A DNA stretch of 64,000 nt. Source: Caprella mutica. Lineage: Eukaryota; Arthropoda; Malacostraca; Amphipoda; Caprellidae. The stretch spans positions 186,001 to 250,000 of the forward strand of contig CANNZV010000508.1 of the NCBI GenBank assembly GCA_947561585.1. Reading direction: 5' to 3'. A model generated the notes under the pieces. That model did no database searches. It was not told the origin of the DNA and saw only the letters and a program-made list of their open reading frames with translations. This document shows positions 1 through 12,103 of this stretch, piece after piece (position 1 is the first letter of the stretch; each line of letters begins with the position of its first letter). Position numbers and translations under genes: made by a program.

Positions 1-22
1 GACACCAAATAAATAAATAAAT

Positions 23-82
23 ACATTACGGGTATTATTAGGGTATAAATTAGGATAAGTTTGGGTCGTAATTAGGATACAA
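23..82 (+). repeat. dispersed direct repeat, copy 1
   Basis: A 60-bp segment beginning acattacgggtattatta and ending attaggatacaa recurs in the same orientation at 1,481-1,540 with a few substitutions. Between the copies, a segment near 120-145 and one near 1,256-1,276 are imperfect reverse complements of each other (ctatgttctacatccgacag against ctatagtctacatccggcag). This could be a decayed element with direct and inverted ends, but I cannot name a family. Confidence 0.7.
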
Positions 83-1480
83 TGCATGAACTATATGAAA
101 TGGGAGGAGCCTAAAAACGTGTAGACTATGTTCTACATCCGACAGAAAGTCACCTGATTCTGACCAAGCAGAGTAGAAGTATTTCTTGACTGTGGACTAG
201 CATTTGTTTGCATATTTACCAAATAATAAATGCATACGATGTTTTTGCTATTTGAATGATGTTATTAACCAAACTGTTGGATAGATTTATATTAATAATT
301 ATAACAACACGTTTTATTATATAGTATTGTTATTAGAGATAGTTGTAAGATTGTGTTACATTTGCCATACATGATAATGTTTCATATTGTAGTTTCACCA
401 TGTCATTTGAGAAACCAGAATAAAGTAGACATAGAACTGCAGAACACTCACACTTAACTGAATACAATATAATAGGCTGTTAGTACACTATCAGACTCGC
501 AATTTTCTAACAATATAAGAAGCTGTAAAGATCGTACTGCGTTCCAGTTCTACTGGTGATTCATCTAATGTTGGTGATGATGAAGATTTATATGATAATT
601 TTGAAGAAGAAATCACTATTATTCAACATCACGTACCCTCCTTTCCCTTCATTCACTCATTGGATTGGGAGGGAGGACTCAGATCTGTGTGATTACGTAT
701 AGCTCTGCAGATTCAGGGACAATCTCCCCCATCCTCACACAATGCCCAACACTACACCAACACTCATACAATATTTCACTGAAGCACCTATGAAGCCACC
801 ACAAGAAGTAATTGCCTTCCTGAGGGATATAGTGTTCAACCTCCACGCGCATCAGGTGGATGTGTCACGGATGCACTCAATCGACCCCCCATCCCCTCCC
901 TCGAAGGAGGGGGTGGGTTGAAATCAAGAACACCAACAATGAAGAGTGGCAAACATATATTTTAATGTTATGCTTGACGATACTCTGATTGATGTCATAG
1001 TACATCAAACAAACTGATACAAAACAGCAAAAAACTCTGACAACCATTTTATTCTGCTCATTTCGCAATATTGTTAGTTTGTCATTCCTTTCCAAAACTA
1101 AGTAAAGGAGCAATCTTTGGGTACAAGGTTTCACTTAAATATTGTGCAAAAATGCAATGTAAATTCATATCTAACTTATATAAAATCATATTATGAACAG
1201 TACTAAAATGACTAATAGTTTACAGATATACAAAGTATTCAAAATAGGTTAATTTCTGCCGGATGTAGACTATAGGCAACACTTTCTAAGAATTGTAATT
1301 CAAGAGAATTTATAAACTATTGCACTTTTTGTACTATATGAACCCAAAATAACTTATTTTTAACATAAAATAATTTGATTTTGCATTGGATCATAATTCA
1401 GGCATGAAAGCTTTAAGACTGTCCTGGTATCACTGAACAGCTCGCTGTCTGTAGTATAATATGAAAACTCTTTAATAAAC

Positions 1481-1540
1481 ACATTACGGGTATTATTAGG
1501 GTAGAAATTAGGATTAGTTAGGCTTGTAATTAGGATACAA
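1481..1540 (+). repeat. dispersed direct repeat, copy 2
   Basis: Second copy of the repeat at 23-82, same strand, about 85-90 percent identical by eye. No open frame or terminal structure is visible in it. The two copies bracket about 1.4 kb that includes a C-rich/G-rich stretch near 880-920 and a short acidic coding-like stretch near 545-640. Confidence 0.7.
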
Positions 1541-1559
1541 GGTTGTATAAATACAGTCA

Positions 1560-3465
1560 TTTTGTTTGTTATTATTAGGAAATCTTAATGTGTTTAATTG
1601 AAACTAGGAACCTCACAGCATACATTGAACCCGTCGAAAATAGAAAAATGAAATGTACTTTATAAGGAGTATTTATAGGGAAGTGAACTATGAAGGGAGC
1701 ATTTGGATGAAGCACACTTTTCACATGAAGTCCAATCACGAACTGACAATTCAATATCGATTTTATTCAACAACATAAGAATCAGATATCTCACTTAATT
1801 CATTTATTTTTCAAAACAATATTGTTAAATTAACAGAATTTCAAATACTCCTTTTTCGTATTGCTTATGTAGTTAAGATGCTAGATTTTCTGTTGATTAA
1901 TATTTCTTAGTGCAATATATTTTAATCAGATACAAAGTAACTAAATTTAAGAAAATTTAATTTAAAAATAAAATGAACTAGGAAGAGGGTATTTGGATAG
2001 AATCCTATACAGTTCGCGTCTCTAAATGAAATAGGGACGTGAACTTAGAAATTACCGTACTTTTTATTAAAATCAGAAAAATGTATTCAATAATTTATTG
2101 TACAAGCTGTATCATACAATAACATCATTTACACAATAAATCACTATTTAAAAAAAATATCTAACCATGATACCAAATTCCTGAAACTGACTCACCGTAC
2201 CCCTAGGGCTTGCTCAAACCAAGATTAAGAACCACAGGTCAAGTAGTAAATGTAATTATAAATCTAGGAGAATTGGATTTTTTGGAAGCCTGGTTGATAG
2301 TAGGGATGTAAATGATGATGAATTCTTTACTCGATATGACTAAAACAAATTATTAAATGTTTGAAATGATATTTTCCCTGCAAATGAGCTTTACCAGTTA
2401 GGTGAAATTCGTGTCAGATTGATTAGAGATATGCATGTTCGCAGAGCAAAGTACCTTCCGTTCTCACAAGCTATTGACCATATATTATCCTTTGCCGCTT
2501 TGAAAATGACTAAACACTAAACATCCGGATTATTTTATTCTTTTATTGCCTTATAAAAAAGAAGGTGGAGAATTGTTGCTTGCTGAAATTTAATAGGAAT
2601 TTGAAAGGGAATTAGTAAGAGTGGGATATGGAATAAAATTGGCCAATGGATGTTTAAATATTAAATTACGGTTTTTATTTAATAATATCGATATGTCGAA
2701 TCGTAAAGATTTTATAAAAGTTTTAGTGAGAGCTGATTCGCGCGAGCCAGGTAGCACTTCTTAACTAACGACTTATTTAATTTCATTAATAACAGCTAAC
2801 AACATAATTATCCCCTTTCTTATTCGATGAAGCAATAACTCCCCTATCAACTTTCTGTCTCATTTCTGCACGCGCGTCTCACGAAAGCATAATACTCTGA
2901 TTAGAAATGTGTTGCACAGTTTCTTCTATGAACAAACAGACATTTGGAAATTTCAGCTCATGTTGCATCATATAGTCTCAAAACATATCACTAACTACTG
3001 CAAACATATAAATTATTACCTCACTCATTCACCATTCATATATTTACAATGCGAATAAAATTGTATATTCTATCAGATTCACTTTGGTAGGTAAGAATAT
3101 ATTCTGTACTACCTGGGAATTTTTTTTGTAACTTTAATGGTGACTTAAATTGATGCAAATTATTATTGATAACATATTCTATAGACAACACGTTAACCGC
3201 CACGCCGAAATCTTAGAACTGTCCAGTAGCGCCACACTTTTCTCGCACTCTCATGCTCAGTTCAGCTGCAGCAACTAAAAGTGAAAAATGATATTGTTCA
3301 ACTCTCTATGCTGAACAGAACAGAACAATGGAAACAGAAAAATGCATTTCTATATTCAAAAACTAATGTATTTGGCATTATTGCCAAAATTACGACTCAG
3401 GAAAGAAAACCCATTTTTGTCTATTAAGCGGGATTTATTTCACCATAATTTTTTAAAAATTCCAC
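1560..3465. other. non-coding stretch, nothing recognised
   Basis: AT-rich sequence with stops in all frames. I see no transposon termini, no tandem array and no exon with a convincing protein. The region near 3,185-3,260 is a little richer in GC and could be regulatory, but nothing specific supports that. Confidence 0.5.
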
Positions 3466-3469
3466 ATCA

Positions 3470-3850
3470 CTTTCTCCTCATTCCCCATCACTTTCTCTAC
3501 AATTCCCTATGACTTTTTCCCCATTTCCCATCACTTTTTTCCTCTCTATCGAAATCAAAAATTATTTCAATTCCCACTCTATGGATGATAACTGCCGCAC
3601 TTTGAATGAGGAGGAAGAAAAAAACCTTCACCCCTGTACCTCTTTTTGTAAAAAAATGTTCGATTTGGAAAAATCGATTATATTGAAAGTGATGGGAAAT
3701 GGGGGAAATTGATAGGAAATGAGGAAAAAGGGATGGGAAATTGGAAAGAAAGGGATGGGGAATGAGGAGAAAGTGATGGGGAATTAAAAAAAAAATATGG
3801 TGACTGAAGAGAAAATGATGGAGAATTTGTAGAAAGTGAGGGTAGAGGGG
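3470..3850. repeat. inverted C/T-rich and G/A-rich minisatellite
   Basis: The left part (about 3,470-3,545) holds imperfect units like ccccatcactttctcctcat. The right part (about 3,690-3,850) holds the reverse complement, gtgatggggaatgaggagaaa, repeated several times. A middle of about 145 bp separates them. The two arms could pair into a long imperfect hairpin, and the right arm is a run of almost pure purine. Open frames across it (Pro/Phe/His-rich on the minus strand) are by-products of the repeat and not genes. Confidence 0.75.
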
Positions 3851-4309
3851 AAACAACCGTTGAAGCACTTACAGATACTAAATGTTGTCAAACTAAGTGT
3901 TAATGGACGATCAAGACATATCACGATATCAATGTTCTAAGATAAATCCAATTGCAATCAATTAAATTGGTTTAATTAACCTTTTTACTAACAAAATTTT
4001 GATTTTGAAAAATCCATAATAATTTATGGATGGCCACAAAAAGTGGCAGCCTCTTTCATAACAAAACTGTAATCATCTCGATATGAACCTGCTCAATACT
4101 CTACCTTGAAGTTAATATACTTTGGGTTTACCTATAATAATATATGATCAAATATTCCAATGAAAATAAGACCCACCAGCATATTAGGCTGGTCACTCTC
4201 ATACGGTGGATATACAAGAGCTACAATAATCAAACAGAAATTTCGAACAATGAAATGAAGCAAAATTATCATAAACTTTACCTGTTCACCGTTTATAAAA
4301 AAGCATGCC

Positions 4310-4770
4310 TCTAAGCCATTTTCTAGATTCATTCCGATACCAAAGTACACAACTTTGAAAATAAGTAACATATTTCAAAGACAACTGTGTGTGAAATTAC
4401 TATCCGAATGAGAAGAATCTATGTTTCAAAATATCTTTGTTATTCTATTGATGCCAACAAACCGATTGCGACAACTGAAAATGGTTACTGCATCTTCAAA
4501 TTTTAATTTCGTATTACATTTTAATTTCTATGATAATAGAATCAGCTGCTAATGCAGCTGTGCTAACTATGCACCAATTAAATTGATCAAGCATTATGGA
4601 AAGATAAATAATGAAAATGATAAGGAATATGTTTAAATCTTAATCCAATAGAATTATTTACTTTACCTAAATCATCACAATTATTTCCCATTCAGTGGCA
4701 CATACACTAACTGCAAATCTTCAGCCCTCACTATAGTTGCTTTTAAGTCGAAAACAATTAAAAATAACAG
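4310..4770. repeat. decayed duplicated segment, copy A
   Basis: Aligns loosely with 6,290-6,650. Shared landmarks in the same order include aactttgaaaataag, a cagctgct block, a tggaaa..taatgaaaat block, a gcacatacactaactgcaaatcttcag block and a ttgctttt/gctgcatta..agtcgaaa block. On the minus strand, copy A could encode a hydrophobic leader followed by about 25 residues, and copy B has a related reading with different stops. This may be the remains of tandem gene copies, but no protein family is recognisable. Confidence 0.5.
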
Positions 4771-4984
4771 AAAAACGCAACAAAAATTTGTCTCTGCTTT
4801 CTATGTCTACGTACGTCACTAACATCGAGCTTGTCTCGTCTCGCTATTATTACTGCATTTATACAGGCGAGGTGCAATAAAAGTGAGGCCTGCCTCTATG
4901 ATATAAATCATTTTGTTCAAAATTTTTTGTCATGAATAACGTAACTAAGTTATTTCTTTATTTTCCTAATATACCGCAGGCTTC

Positions 4985-5345
4985 AACTATTGTAACACAG
5001 GAGTTAAAAACATTGATTTCTTTCAACCCTTTATTAGTAGAGCAATATACATAATAATATTTGATATATGCAGTTAGATATATGAAATTAGCGGAATGGT
5101 ACGTGAATCATAGAATTGAAACTTATATATTAATAGTAAAGTCTAATTCATATAAGAAAATTGTATCCTAAATGAAAAAACTGCAAGTTACACAGGATAT
5201 TTTTCTTGAATTAATAAATTCAATTTTCAATAAATTTTCTTTTGGTAAATCCTCCGAACTCGTGTTTGGAGAATTCGGTTCGCCGAATTAGTTTTCGGTA
5301 AATTAGGTTTCGGTAAATTAATTGATTTTGGAAAATCAGGTTAGA
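4985..5345 (+). mobile_element. one arm of the GCCGAAA-array foldback family
   Basis: The block from about 5,005 (aaaaacattgatttctttcaacc) to 5,345 matches the right arm of the outer foldback element at 44,205-44,597. It shares the ccctttattagtag, gaaattagcgga and aattcatataa landmarks. It ends in an array of short units with a ttcggtaaatt or ttcgccgaatta core at about 5,235-5,335. I could not find the partner left arm nearby, so this looks like a truncated or solo copy. Confidence 0.75.
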
Positions 5346-6289
5346 CTCATCCTAACCATTATCACAAATTACATATTCATTACCGAGGAGTAGTTATTAA
5401 TTAACAAAAAGTTGTCTTTTGAAGCGATTTGAAGGTCCAGAACAATGTATTTTGAAAGCGATAAACTAATGAAATTATCCTAAAATCTTAAAACATTGTT
5501 ATATAATATTTACTTTTATTTGAACATTTACAATTTACCTTAGTTCAAATTTACTAGAGCCGACATATCTATGCATCGTAGAAATATCAGAAAAAATAAT
5601 GCACGCAGTGTTTTTAAATGTTTAGTTTCATAACAATTTTGATCAGATGGGCCTCTGGAGCTCGGATGAAGTACAACCGCTTATTTTTTTTGTGTCACAC
5701 TATAAATATCACTCATAATAGGAATATTAGCTATTTTGTGGTGTGAATGAAAATGTGACACGACATCACCTTTACATATTTCAACTAAGATCTAGACTTC
5801 CGAATGGTAATAAAATGTTATAACACTAAAGATAAACTAAATATAGTTGATATTTATTATTGATTTTCTATAAATACGTTTAATACAATTAAAGGCCGGA
5901 TTTCCAGAAACTTTAGTCAGAGTTTTACAGTACAATATTTATTTCAGCCGGGCATTTCAGGGTTAAAAACGCGCAGCGCACTCTCGAGATTGCTCAATTT
6001 TATAAATTGTACGGAACATATATAGTGCTCAAGATTCCTGATATGATAAATAAACCTGATAAATTTCAATTATCAATTTAGAAAAATAATCAATCATGGG
6101 TTCGAAGTGTAAATAATTAATAGAATGCTCGAATGCCGTTCACTTACGAAAAATATACCTATTATACCTATTGATATCTAATACATAAAATTTCTACAAT
6201 TAAGTTCCGAAGAATGAGTAGATTATTTTATTACACAATTTACCAATTCTTCATTTTCAAAATAAAATTATTGTCTGCTGGGCTACTAA
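5346..6289. other. non-coding stretch, nothing recognised
   Basis: AT-rich, stops in all frames, no repeat termini seen. A short GC-richer patch (about 5,945-5,990, with gcgcagcgcactctcgag) stands out from the surroundings but has no assigned role. Confidence 0.45.
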
Positions 6290-6650
6290 GAAAATTTCTA
6301 GATTCACTTGGCTATTAAACTACGCAACTCTGAAAATAAGTTAACTATTTATAAATATAAAGAATTAAATGGTTTTTATTTCTAATTGAAGCTATGTATT
6401 TAATTACTATAATTTTTGAACCAGCTGCTTCAACATCTGTATATACCAATTTATATACTTATTTTCCATGGAAAAATATAAGAAGTAATGAAAATATTTT
6501 TTCTTGATTTTAGCCAAACAAAATAATTCGATTGCCCCAATCATCAGGGTCATTTCTAACGCAGTTACACATAAATAATGCAGTTCACTGCAAATCTCCA
6601 GTCTTCATATAAACGATAGCTGCATTAGAGTCGAAATTAATAAAAAACCT
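6290..6650. repeat. decayed duplicated segment, copy B
   Basis: Partner of 4,310-4,770, same orientation, roughly 60-65 percent identical by eye with many small gaps. The block gcagttcactgcaaatctccagtc is the best conserved part. Confidence 0.5.
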
Positions 6651-6659
6651 AACCTTCTG

Positions 6660-9600
6660 CAATTTTGCGAACATAAGCAATGGGATTATAAAGTAGGAAC
6701 ATATATGTATATTAGCAGTTTTTCTGTATCTTCTTCATTTAATATCCGATTTATCCGAAACATTGCAGTTATATGGAGAAAGAAATTCTAAGATATTTTT
6801 GTTTATATGTTTATATATATTTATTAAATTGTTGATATGGATTTCTTTTGGTATATTTTTTGTGGGGTAATGATCAACTTTTGGAAATCTAAAATTGTGT
6901 TGAGTGTTCAATCAATTGTTTTGGTTTATGACTGAAAACATTGGTAATACAACCTTATTGAATCTAACATCCCTATTGTATAAATTTCATTTTAAGATTT
7001 AAGATTTTTGGTAAGGAAAATGAATTAAAAAAAAAGTAAAACAATATTTACAATATATTTTGAAATCAAAAATAAAACAACGCAGATCTCAATTTTTTCC
7101 CTTTCATTTCCCTCTTTAATTTGCACTTCCGATTTATGAAATCGGTCTGAAAATGATGAAGATTTAAACAAAATTTAAGATGCTACTTTTAGGAAAAAGT
7201 TCAGAAATCGCCTACAAACCACTGAGAATAATGTTTAATTCCGTGCGCTTGGTACCAACACTTCTTGATACAATTGTACCAGATCTTGTACTCTTTTAGA
7301 CATTCGGTTTTGATATTCTTCAAGAGAACAATATGGCGATTCATATAAGACAATAAAAGAAACGGTGCCTAACCTAAATGGCCTCCTTAATTGATATAAT
7401 GGAGAACAATTACATCCCTTAAATATGCTGAACTATTACCGTATTACCATCACAATATGATTGCCAAAATGAGAATCAATCGGCACATAAGACAATCATT
7501 TCAAGTATACTGTATAGTCCATAGAGTTATGATATACACTAGAAAGAGGTAGTGTTGCAGCGATTGCATGATGGTGAGAACGACAGTGTAATACCTTATT
7601 TTGTTTCAGTTATATCACTATTCTCTGGAACTGACGCCAGATTGCCAGTAATAAGTGACCCCAAAATAAGAAATTAACCGTCCTGCAAGACGCGATATAA
7701 TTTTGGCCACTGGCTTACCAATCGGTTTAGTCTGACAAGTTGTAATCCTAATAAACAATATACATATACAATATACATATTCATATACAATATACATTGT
7801 CAGTATTTATAAGCGATATGCTTTAAAGCTCAGTTGTCTAATTAAGTCTCTCTTATGCTCAGAATGAGTTTTTGTTGGTAGAATATGAAATAAGCTTGAT
7901 AATAATTTAGATACATTTTAACAAATTCTAGGCATGTAGGTAGTATATTTTTTTTATCTAAAAGAACATTAATTAATGAGCGTCAACATTCCAAAATTAC
8001 TATTTTCATATTCAGGCTAAGAATATCTGAAACATTTGCATTACAAATTTTGAATATTACATTGTCATAAAAACTAGTTGAGAGTTTAATTCCTTACACA
8101 GTTGAATTTATTACGATTCCACATATACATATATTATATTGCAACCCTTCAGATAAGAACACTTCATCTTCTAAATAAGTGAATTTGAATGTTTTATATG
8201 TTTTTTTACATATTTATAATAAAACAAAATGATTTGCTATGGTTCCTAAATGAAGTAATATCAGATGGAAACTAAAAATCCACAAAAAGTGAAATTTTAC
8301 ATTGAAATATCACTATAAAACGGATATTGTTTCATATGTTTTGATTTCAATATCACTAATTAGTCATAACAAATAGTTGATTAATTTTAGCAGCAAAATT
8401 TATAATATAAAGTGTATCAAATTATCGGAACGAATTAATGAGGAAATTTAAATTATAACTGTGGAGCTTTATTAGCTATAAATTGTATACTGAATTAATC
8501 CAAACAAAGTAAATGATTTTGATAAATAAGAAAAATATTTTTTGAGATTGTAACAGCTTGTGAAATACGACTAGACTTAATTTATTTATCTTCCTATATA
8601 TTATCAAAGGAATGTTAGTTAAATATTGTGTTTTTTAAAGATATATTATTATTCTATTAGTAAGGCAACTTTGTAGCTACCTCATAAGCTTATTGACCTT
8701 ATCACAATTTTAAATAAGTATAATTTATTTCAAACATAGAATTGATTAGTTACCCCAAAAATTAAATTTTATTTTCTCTCAGTTATAGAAAATTTTCCAA
8801 TATTTTTATGGATAACATTAAAAAAATGAAGTAAAATCCTCGCAACAACTTTCTGTGAGAGTAAATCTTTTCTGATACATACACTTTTCAACTACGGTCA
8901 GTCTCAGGAGGTGATGTAGTATATCTACCTACATTTTGGCGTCAAAAGGACATCAGTACATTAGTTTATTCTAAATTATTATACCTAATGACACACATAC
9001 CTCAAAGAAGAAAAATTCAATTCTTTATCTGGAATCGAACTCCTACCTTAGAGTGTTGCTGTAGTGATTTGTAATCACTAGCTTTAATAAATATTCTCAA
9101 AATATAAGAAATATATTGTAATCGCTAACTAAAATAATTATTCTCGCAATAATATGAAATTAATAATTTATATGAATGTTATATTAATTCAATTTATCTT
9201 CAATCTATAATATAATTAGATTTTCACTGTTAGATTAAGTTCCCATGTTCTTATAAATCTAATGATTTGCTTATCTTTGTTGGTGTTAGAAGTATAAACA
9301 TTAGCTAGGCAGTCAAATCGATAGAGTCTCATCAGAGATGTTTTGTATTTATGTTTCTTAATCGCTAGCATTCTAAATGCAGTCAGAGTATTAGGATTGT
9401 AATGCAGTTTAATAACCATATAATGTTAGCTTCTTGAATTAATATGTTACGAACATCTATCATTGTTTTCAAAATAAGTAGAAGCTATCTTGAAGCCTTA
9501 TGTCATCAACTTTTGATTATAAACATTTAATGCTATCGAATGTTTCAATATTTCTAACAGGAGTCATAGAATGTTTGGTCACTATATAAGAGACCGTTTC

Positions 9601-10789
9601 TAGGCTTCAGATCTCATTTCAAATTATCTATTACACGTGTAACAACTAACCTAGCCAATTATATTGGTAAGTTTTAGTGAATAATATCTGATTATAGGTT
9701 TTATATATTTTCTGTGTTATATATAAGTTATCATAAGTTATCATCTATTATAATGTGTTAGATAAGTAATATCAGACTCTGTAATATTAATAGTGGAGAT
9801 TGAAATTTAATATTGTAATACTTTTTATTGAAATATATTATGTCTACTATTTTCATAAAATTCCTATTGTAATAATTTTTATTATGTTTTGCCTAACTAT
9901 GTTATATCTACCTTTTGTAAATTAGTTTCCAATTTTCACTGTGTTTTACAGGCTTTGACTCTACCACTAACATACACAGTCTTATCCTTTGTAAACAATT
10001 ATTCTCGTGAATATATTACTTTTGTGTTGGTTTAAACTTTATTTCCAACCTCCAGGTTACCTCCTACCAACCAATTTTAATATAAAATCAAACGAAACAA
10101 CCATTTAGCAACCACCAACGCTAAATTGCTACAAATCCAGTGAAAGAATTGCTCCAATAACTTTTTCCTGTGAAATTGTTTTATTGTAAATTTCAAAGTT
10201 GCAGTAAACTAAGATAAAAATGAAAATTATATTTTTAAATATTTATAATAAGTTGAATGTTTGTTTTTTATATTCAATATTAATAATGAAATATTAACTT
10301 TTTACACTAATGTTAATGTTCCTCTACCAATTTACCAACAAGAGAGAAACAGTTTCTCCAAAGATTTATTTTCCCTTTATAGTTTTTATATTTTAATTCA
10401 AATAACAGTGTCAAAATTAGTGAGATTTTATTAATTATTTTTTAACATTTATCTTTTTTAAATAATACGCTTACACGTTCTCTGCGTAATGGGACACATG
10501 TGTACCAACATCGATAATCTGCTGTTACGTTATGAACCCGTATTATATTTTCTAAACCCATTACTCACTTTAATTTCTTGAATGTTTTTTGGAATTGATT
10601 CCAACCTTTATAATTAAAGCAACAAGGTGAAATAAATGAAACAAATAATTTAAAAAAAATTATAATATTTCAACTTGACAAATAATTTTAAAGAAAAGAA
10701 AGTACTTATTTTATATTTATATTCAGTTTGATCTATATTATACACAAGAAAAATGATATATTGTTTATTAGTAAAACATGTATAATTTA
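6660..10789. other. non-coding stretch with minor repeats
   Basis: About 4 kb of AT-rich DNA without a convincing gene. Minor items: a simple repeat of caatatacatat units at about 7,757-7,798; a tandem pair of about 47 bp near 9,070-9,165 (tgtaatcactagc.. then tgtaatcgctaac..); and a tRNA B-box-like ggagttcgattcc on the minus strand near 9,030-9,050. The longest open frames are low-complexity and unsupported. Confidence 0.5.
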
Positions 10790-12103
10790 GGGGAAGATGG
10801 GGAACAATGGGACAATAATTACAAAATCATCTGTGAAACGTATATATTTTCCAATTGAGACTTGAAAATATAATATGAAAATATACCTTGTTTTCTCATC
10901 TAATCAATAATGCTTTAGAAACTAATATAACTCCTTCCGTTGACTTGAAAAAAATAAAACAATAAAAAGTAAAAAATGAAACAGGCTCTGGGGCACAATG
11001 GGACGATTAACTTAACTAGTGTATAATATCAAAGTTAGTATCAAATTTTAAATTGGAGGTTTTCTTCTCACTGGTTCAGCATCTAATCGGTTTCACCAGC
11101 ATCATATTTTTGTCATTCAGCTTCACCGAAGCAACACCATTTGATCTGAATTGAGCAGTCTTCCTAAATATGATTTCTCAAAATAATCACCCATATCTTT
11201 TTCTACAGTGATGATTCCTACATAAGATTTTGGCTCTGTGTTTAATTTAACAAGGGCATAGTTTTCAATAACTGGCTCATTTTTTAGAGTCAAGAAGTTC
11301 TTATTTCTTCGTCCAGTTAAAGAATAATCGTTGATTTCACCAGAAGAATGATAAGACAAATCCAATTCGTCTTCATCGGATGAGTATAACGTAGTGGCGG
11401 TAGTTGTAAGTTGGATGAGGTTAGTAGCAATATATCAGCCAATATGGGGAAGCAACAGGGAAGAGAGATGGAAAAATATAGAAGGGACTTTGGGAAACAA
11501 CTAGCTATGACAGATAGGATCTCTTCTGCATTTTCATTGATTTACCACTTATAACAAGTTTAATTGCTGCCCCCATAGCAGCTTATGAGGCCATCCCAAA
11601 ATCTGTCCTTGTTCTGGATCGATTCATCTTACAACTATAACATAAAGCTGGTTGAATAAGTTCAAAACCGGGTTCATTAGAACATACTTATTACTGGGGC
11701 TCAGTGGGACACTGTCCCAGTCTTGACAGTTTTTACTGTCCTACAGAACCCCATGGTGTCATTTTGTAAAATATTGCAAATTAATAATCAATTGAATGAG
11801 ATTCTCCAAATAGAAGCTAGGTACACTAACTATAGATCTATATCCTCATTTTAAGAATTACTCGAAACACTGACTGATTTAAATAGATCTTTAGTTATAT
11901 TATTTATTCTTTACAAAAAAATTACCTGATTCACATGGAAAATGAATTTGTTCTTTTACGGTGCAACCGTCGCAACACTACCTTTATCGGTGATGCGAGT
12001 TGGTGAACTGTTAATAGAAGAATACTATACTATAGACGATTGACTAAAATTACCTTATATTGAAAGAGTTATTCAGACTGTTCCACTGATGCCCACCTTA
12101 CCC
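10790..12103. mobile_element. short pogo-like DNA transposon
   Basis: Left end ggggaagatggggaacaatgg and right end (read inverted) gggtaaggtgggcatcagtgg are imperfect terminal inverted repeats. Each is flanked by TA, the target used by the Tc1/mariner/pogo superfamily. Subterminal motifs (ggggcacaatgggac, ggggctcagtgggac, tgtcccag) repeat the terminal theme. A remnant of transposase C-terminus lies inside on the minus strand. The length, about 1.3 kb, matches the pogo-like element at 48-54 kb once its insertions are removed. Confidence 0.75.
11123..11411 (-). pseudogene. C-terminal fragment of pogo-like transposase
   Basis: On the minus strand an acidic stretch (SSDEDELDLSYHSSGE) is followed by a short globular tail with NYALVKLNTEPKSYVGIITV and ending near LLNSDQMVLLR. 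Pogo/Tigger transposases commonly end with a domain of the pattern 'gDFVLVKF..k....yVg.v....d....v.FLR', and this fits. The HTH and DDE parts that should precede it are absent, so the element cannot move itself. The family call rests on this tail and the termini. Confidence 0.55.

Noticed and set aside
1..100. ttagg-like motifs suggesting telomere repeats
   Set aside because: Only scattered single ttagg/attagg words; no tandem array.
545..900. Coding-like acidic stretch (GDDEDLYDNFEEE) and a downstream MKPPQEVIAFLRD-like reading
   Set aside because: Suggestive of transposase or gene remains, but frames are broken and no family is recognisable.
3497..3868. 123-codon His/Pro/Phe-rich frame
   Set aside because: It is the translation of the C/T-rich inverted minisatellite.
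8990..9075. tRNA-like stretch (minus strand) with ggagttcgattcc and an agtga/tcact stem
   Set aside because: The B-box resembles a tRNA, but I could not pair an acceptor stem or a normal D arm; at most a SINE or tRNA relic.
9216..9419. 67-codon minus-strand frame
   Set aside because: No splice context, no family and poor composition.
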